Assembly: GCA_019113125.1 (NCBI GenBank)
Contig: DXIA01000173.1
Coordinates: forward strand, 1 to 9,717
DNA: 9,717 bases
Source of the DNA: Candidatus Pygmaiobacter gallistercoris
Lineage (GTDB): Bacteria > Bacillota > Clostridia > Oscillospirales > Ruminococcaceae
Reading direction: 5' to 3'
Shown here: positions 6,172-9,717 of the stretch, one piece after another
Numbering within the stretch: position 1 is the first letter of the stretch
Layout: the number at the start of each line of letters is the position of its first letter
Translations under genes and position numbers: made by a program
Notes under the pieces: generated by a model
Database searches by the model: none
What the model saw: only the letters and a program-made list of their open reading frames with translations
Told to the model about the DNA's origin: nothing

Positions 6172-6567
6172 TCAGCCTGGTTCGGTTTCCGGCCGGAAGG
6201 TCTTGACGACAAGGGCAAAGTAGAGAAGATGAAACACCCAGATCCCGGCGAGAATAAGGCAGGGGAGAAAAAGTCCCCGCAGATACATGAGGAGAAAACC
6301 GACCGACATCAGCAGGGTGACGGTGATCATCACCCGCAGCTTTGCCGCAGGGGTCATTCCCTTGCCCTGTAGATAGCTCTCAAGATTTTTTCGGTAGAGT
6401 TTTGTGCCGGTGAACCAGCGATAAAGCCGCTCGGAGCTCTTGCCGAAACTGAATGCGGCGAGCAGTAAAAACGGAAAGGCGGGCAGCATCGGCAATGCCG
6501 CACCCACCGCGCCAAGGACAACTCCGAGACAGCCGAGCGCCGTCCAGAACAGTTTTTTCATCTTCAT
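6172..6567 (-). CDS. YbaN family inner-membrane protein (DUF454)
   Basis: A small integral membrane protein of 131 residues, the normal DUF454/YbaN size; function not established. It starts MKMKKLFWTALGCLGVVLGA and has the family layout: a long hydrophobic hairpin with GxxLPMLPAFPFLLLAAFSF (about 22-41), an amphipathic stretch SSERLYRWFTGTKLY, and two further membrane helices (about 75-95 and 100-122) after KGMTPAAKLRV. The ATG at 6567 is preferred over the in-frame ATG at 6561 because GGAGG is 11 bases from the first and 17 from the second; the longer reading frame back to 6804 simply runs through the upstream gene. The start overlaps the YgbA-like stop as ATGA, so it belongs to the ABC-YgbA transcript. 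Confidence 0.88.
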   Translation of the reverse strand: MKMKKLFWTALGCLGVVLGAVGAALPMLPAFPFLLLAAFSFGKSSERLYRWFTGTKLYRKNLESYLQGKGMTPAAKLRVMITVTLLMSVGFLLMYLRGLFLPCLILAGIWVFHLLYFALVVKTFRPETEPG

Positions 6568-6902
6568 CTTTCTGCAATCCTCCTTTTTTCCTTTTGGCTT
6601 TCGATCAGATGACGCACCGCGAGAACCGGGTGATACAGCAGCATCCACGGTCCGGAAAAACGCATTACCTGCCGGATTTCCTCCCGCATTTTTGGGGCGT
6701 AGCAGTGAACCTTGCAGTTGGAGCAGAAGGTCTTTGACTCCATAAAAGGACACCGGTCGCAGCGCTGCGCCGCGTAATTCGCCAGCTGCCGGCAGGATGG
6801 GCAAAGACCCTCTTTGGTCCCGTGATGCCGGCGGCAGTAGATCTGGATCATCAGGGTAACAACCTGCTTTTCCCGCTCCCGCTTGCTCTCAACCTTATCC
6901 AT
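6564..6902 (-). CDS. YgbA-type protein, 'nitrous oxide-stimulated promoter' family
   Basis: A 112-residue soluble, cysteine-rich protein of the YgbA_NO family; the E. coli member is, to my knowledge, induced by nitric oxide through NsrR. Eight cysteines lie at 23, 34, 37, 48, 51, 60, 63 and 67, including three CxxC pairs (CPSC, CDRC, CSNC), suited to binding zinc or an iron-sulfur cluster. The HHG following Cys23 and the C-terminal FSGPWMLLYHPVLAVRHL (82-99) are family-like. The ATG at 6902 was chosen for the GGGAGG just upstream and because family homology begins there; extensions lie inside the ABC gene. It overlaps the ABC gene's stop by 8 bp and the YbaN start by 4 bp. Family identification is by recognition of the motif pattern, not a search. 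Confidence 0.87.
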   Translation of the reverse strand: MDKVESKREREKQVVTLMIQIYCRRHHGTKEGLCPSCRQLANYAAQRCDRCPFMESKTFCSNCKVHCYAPKMREEIRQVMRFSGPWMLLYHPVLAVRHLIESQKEKRRIAER

Positions 6903-8579
6903 ACAGCCTCCCTTTCTCCATCCGGTACACCCGGTCGGCGATTGCCATTGTCGACTCCCGGTGGGATACCAGCAGAATCCCCCTTTTTTTCTTCTGTGCC
7001 AGCAGCGCCTTGAGGATAATTCCCTCGTTGATGCTGTCGACATTGCTGGTCGGCTCATCCAGCAGAATAAAATCACTGTCTCGCAGAAAAGCACGCGCAA
7101 GGCCGATGCGCTGACGTTCCCCTGCGGAGAGGTTGCTGCCCAGTGCCCCGACCCTGGTCCTGTATCCGTCCGGAAGGGTCATAATAAAGTCGTGAACCGA
7201 GGCCTGACGGCAGGCATCTTCCAATTCACCGCGGGTGGCATCCGGTTTCGCGATCCTCAGATTCTCCTCAATGGTGGTGTCGAACAGATAGGTGGTCTGG
7301 CTGACCATTGTGACCCGGCGCAGCAGACTCTCGGTATTGATCCGGTCGATCTCGTTGTTATTGTATTTGATCTCCCCGACTGCTTTTCCCAAAAACGCAG
7401 CAGCAGCTTGAGCAGGGTGGACTTTCCGCAGCCGGAGGGGCCGACAATTCCCACAATCTCTCCCCGGCCGGCCCGCAGCGAGAGATCCGAGAGCAGCTGA
7501 TCATCCCGGCCATAGCCGAAGGAGAGGTGCTTTGCCGTGAGCTGCTCGATCGGTCCCAGCTCATCGTGTCCGGTGACAGGATGGACCGCGGGCTGCTCTT
7601 CGAGCAGATCCAGCACCCGGTCTCCCGCCGCAAAGGTCTGGGTCAGGTTGCCGGGTAGTGCCGAAATGGCGATCACCGGGCCAAACGACCCGAAGACGGC
7701 GGTGACCCCGATCAACATTCTGCCGATCGTGAGACCGCCGGTCATGGTCAGAAAAACGCCCGCTGCAAGGGTCAGCAGAATAAAGAGAGAAACGGTGAGC
7801 TCGGTGGCCGCCGAGGCCGCAGAGACATCCTGTTTCATCCGGCGGCTCTCTCGCAGCAGCAGGTCGGAGCGACGGTCGATTTCACGCTGCCGTCGGCCGA
7901 TGCCGCCGTACAGCACAATTTCGCGGATCCCCTTGATGCTGTCGAGAAAATAAGCGCTGAAGGAGCTGAACTGCGACCGATACCGAACGCCGGAAGCCTT
8001 GAGCCGGGCAGAGGAGACAAGCGGCAGCAGAACGCCTACCGTCAGATAGCCGGCTACCGCAACAAGGGCAAGCCACCAGCTTGAGACAAAACCGACAAAG
8101 AGCGCGACACAGCCCGAGACGACCACCGCGATACAGATCGGGGAAACGGTGTGGGCATAAAAGACCTCCAGCGTCTCGATGTCCGAGGTGATCATCGCGA
8201 TGATCGCCCCTTTCCGCTTGCTCTCGAGTTTTGCAGGGCAGAGCAGCCGCAGCGCGGCAAAGATCTTCTCCCGCAGCACCGCCAGCAGCCGGAAGGCGAT
8301 GTAATGGTTGCTGTACTGTTCCGCATACCGCAGCAGGCCGCGCAGAACGCCGCAGCCGATGGCAATTCCCATCAGAGCGGGATAGGAGAGGGGAATGAAC
8401 TCACCCAGTGCTTTGGCGATTGCGGCGGCGCCGGCGAGGGTAACCCCCATCGCACAGAGAAACCCCGCTGCGCCGTTGAAGATGGCCAGTGCCATAATTG
8501 GGGCAAGAGTGCCCAAAATTAAAATCAGCCTGCCCATGATCGCCGCGCCGCTGCGGCGCAGACCTTGTTTTTTGCTCAT
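6895..8579 (-). pseudogene. CydC-like ABC transporter permease/ATPase, split by a one-base frameshift
   Basis: Second half of a heterodimeric ABC exporter, with an N-terminal six-helix permease (about 10-310) and a C-terminal ATPase. The first frame runs from ATG 8579 through FLDSIKGIREIVLYG (211-225) and Walker A GPSGCGKST (380-388) to Ser401-Gly402 at 7374, then turns into unrelated sequence ending at 7257. The other frame (6895 to about 7374, open from 7392) carries everything else: Q-loop VTMVSQTTYLFD, signature NLSAGERQRIGLARA, Walker B FILLDEPTSNVD and H-loop VSHRE. Re-reading one G in the GGGG run at 7374-7377 joins the parts as KQSG-EIKYNNN, giving a normal 561-residue protein. The intact reading downstream suggests a sequencing error or a very recent mutation. 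The start overlaps the upstream ABC gene as ATGA, with GGGAGGT before it. Substrate is unknown; relatives are annotated as CydDC-like or 'amino acid' exporters. Confidence 0.88.
7374..7377 (-). other. Frameshift site (GGGG) in the ABC gene
   Basis: The minus strand reads cag tcg ggg aga here. The expected product needs tcg ggg gag, i.e. five G residues in place of four, equivalent to a -1 shift. No classical X XXY YYZ slippery heptamer is in frame at this point. Confidence 0.75.
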
Positions 8580-9717
8580 GCGGTGACCTCCCGATATCCT
8601 TCTTCCAGTTGTTTTTGCGCGTGATAGAGCCGTGCATAGCCTCCTTGGCGTGCCATCAGCTCACGGTGTGTACCAGACTCGGCCACCCGCCCCGATTCCA
8701 TGTAATAGATCCGATCCGCATCAATCACATTGGCCAGCCGGTGGGAGATCAGAATGACCGAGCGGTGCGCCGCCAGCTGCCGGATGCGCCGCAGGATGAT
8801 GGCCTCGCTTTCGGCGTCGATGTTGCTGGTGGCCTCGTCAAAGAGATAGACTTCCCGGTCGGCAACAAGGCTGATTGCAAGGGCGAGCCGCTGCTTTTGG
8901 CCGCCCGAGATGTTGGCGGCATCCTCGGTCAGAACCTTGTCCAGCCCACCGTTCTCCCGCACAAAATCCGCGAGATTGACCTCCCGCAGTGCTCTGTAAA
9001 TCTCCTCGTCGGTCACATCCTGCTTTGCCAGCTGAAAATTTTGCCGGATGCTCTCATGAAACAGATAGCTGTCGCTGCTGACGAGCGCCAGATGCGCATA
9101 GTAGGACGCGCGGGAAAGTGATTCCAGCGGCTTTCCGCCGACGGTGATCCGCCCGGCACCCGGGCGCAGTGCACCGGTGAGCAGATGGATGACGGTGGAT
9201 TTTCCGCACCCGGATTCTCCGACAATCGCGACGAGACCGGCATCGGGAAAGGACATCGAGACATCGCGGACAGCATCTCGGTCGCCGTCATAGGAAAAGC
9301 TGACCTGCTCGAGTTTCAGCAAAAGATTCCCGGGATCGTCGGTTCCCCAGACGGGATCGGGCTGATCCAGAAGCGAGAGGATCTTGTTGCCGGCACTGAC
9401 CCCATTCATCGCCACGTGGAAGGCGGCGCCGAATGCGCGCAGGGGCAAAAAGAACTCCACTGCAACCAGAATGAGAAACAGCGCTGAAAACGGCGAAAGT
9501 CCGCGCCCGACAACCCCGGTCAGCGCAAGTGCGACCCCCACCCCTGCGCCACCGTAGGCGACCAGATCCATGATTGTGGTACTGGCAAGCTGCATGACCA
9601 GCACCTTCATGGTGATTCTGCGGAACTCCTCGCTGGACTGAGCCATCCGCAGCTGCTGCGCCTCGTCCGCCTGAAAGAGTTTCAACTCCCGCAGCCCTTG
9701 TACACTGTCCAGAAAGG
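8576..9717 (-). CDS. CydD-like ABC transporter permease/ATPase (N-terminus off window)
   Basis: First half of the heterodimeric ABC exporter; about 380 C-terminal residues are visible and the first permease helices lie beyond 9717. The visible part starts FLDSVQGLRELKLFQADEAQ, the cytoplasmic coupling segment before transmembrane helix 5, equivalent to FLDSIKGIRE in its partner. The last permease helices follow (about 9610-9410). The ATPase domain has Walker A GESGCGKST (9220-9194), signature NISGGQKQRLALA, Walker B VYLFDEATSNID with catalytic Glu, and H-loop ISHRL. The Q-loop position reads LVSSDSYLF, with Ser where Gln is normal. It ends with TGA overlapping the ATG of the partner gene (ATGA). 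Such pairs export small thiols or peptides (CydDC exports cysteine and glutathione), but the substrate here cannot be read. Confidence 0.93.
   Translation of the reverse strand, partial: FLDSVQGLRELKLFQADEAQQLRMAQSSEEFRRITMKVLVMQLASTTIMDLVAYGGAGVGVALALTGVVGRGLSPFSALFLILVAVEFFLPLRAFGAAFHVAMNGVSAGNKILSLLDQPDPVWGTDDPGNLLLKLEQVSFSYDGDRDAVRDVSMSFPDAGLVAIVGESGCGKSTVIHLLTGALRPGAGRITVGGKPLESLSRASYYAHLALVSSDSYLFHESIRQNFQLAKQDVTDEEIYRALREVNLADFVRENGGLDKVLTEDAANISGGQKQRLALAISLVADREVYLFDEATSNIDAESEAIILRRIRQLAAHRSVILISHRLANVIDADRIYYMESGRVAESGTHRELMARQGGYARLYHAQKQLEEGYREVTA

Noticed and set aside
6568..7100. N-terminal extensions of the YbaN (to 6804) and YgbA-like (to 7100) proteins
   Set aside because: The added residues are out-of-frame translations of the preceding genes and are not family-like; good ribosome binding sites mark the shorter starts.
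7370..7395. Programmed -1 ribosomal frameshifting in the ABC gene
   Set aside because: There is no in-frame slippery heptamer and I see no clear downstream stem or pseudoknot. ABC half-transporters are not known to need recoding, so an indel or sequencing error is the simpler reading.
1..9717. CRISPR array, tRNA, rRNA, insertion sequence or phage genes
   Set aside because: No spaced direct repeats, RNA gene signatures, transposase motifs or terminal repeats were seen in the window.

Overview
The window is a compact, GC-rich bacterial chromosome segment in which every supported gene lies on the minus strand, so it reads from right (9717) to left (1). Frequent AGGAGG-type ribosome binding sites, TTG and GTG starts and the gene families present suggest a low-oxygen Firmicute, most likely a high-GC gut Clostridium relative (Oscillospiraceae/Ruminococcaceae-like). 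That placement is inference from style and gene content, not from a marker gene.

Right-hand unit (9717 to about 5081). Two consecutive fused permease/ATPase ABC half-transporters of the CydDC-like type come first. The upstream one is cut by the window edge, and the downstream one carries a one-base frameshift just after its Walker A motif. Next are a cysteine-rich YgbA-type protein ('nitrous oxide-stimulated promoter' family) and a YbaN/DUF454 membrane protein. All four are joined by 4-8 bp stop/start overlaps, a strong sign of one translationally coupled transcript. After a 61-nt gap come an unrecognised four-helix membrane protein and a YaiI/DUF188 protein joined by an ATGA overlap. The unit ends in a clear intrinsic terminator at 5081-5115.

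Left-hand unit (about 5030 to 781). A probable promoter with two TATAAT boxes precedes five tightly packed genes: a DUF3783 protein, a HAD hydrolase, a YtcJ-type amidohydrolase, the adenine glycosylase MutY and a GNAT acetyltransferase. MutY starts at TTG, and its 3' end overlaps the GNAT gene by 17 bp. The GNAT gene contains a perfect 16-bp inverted repeat near its 3' end. No convincing terminator follows it. A 160-nt AT-rich spacer with a candidate promoter then leads to trkA, the NAD-binding regulatory subunit of a potassium uptake system, whose C-terminus is outside the window.

How the genes may work together: the ABC pair, YgbA and YbaN plausibly form a thiol/redox or nitrosative-stress export module, which is the most interesting hypothesis here. 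The left unit looks like a mixed housekeeping operon (DNA repair, metabolite clean-up). I found no mobile element, CRISPR array, tRNA or rRNA. No gene-free stretch exceeds 300 bases.
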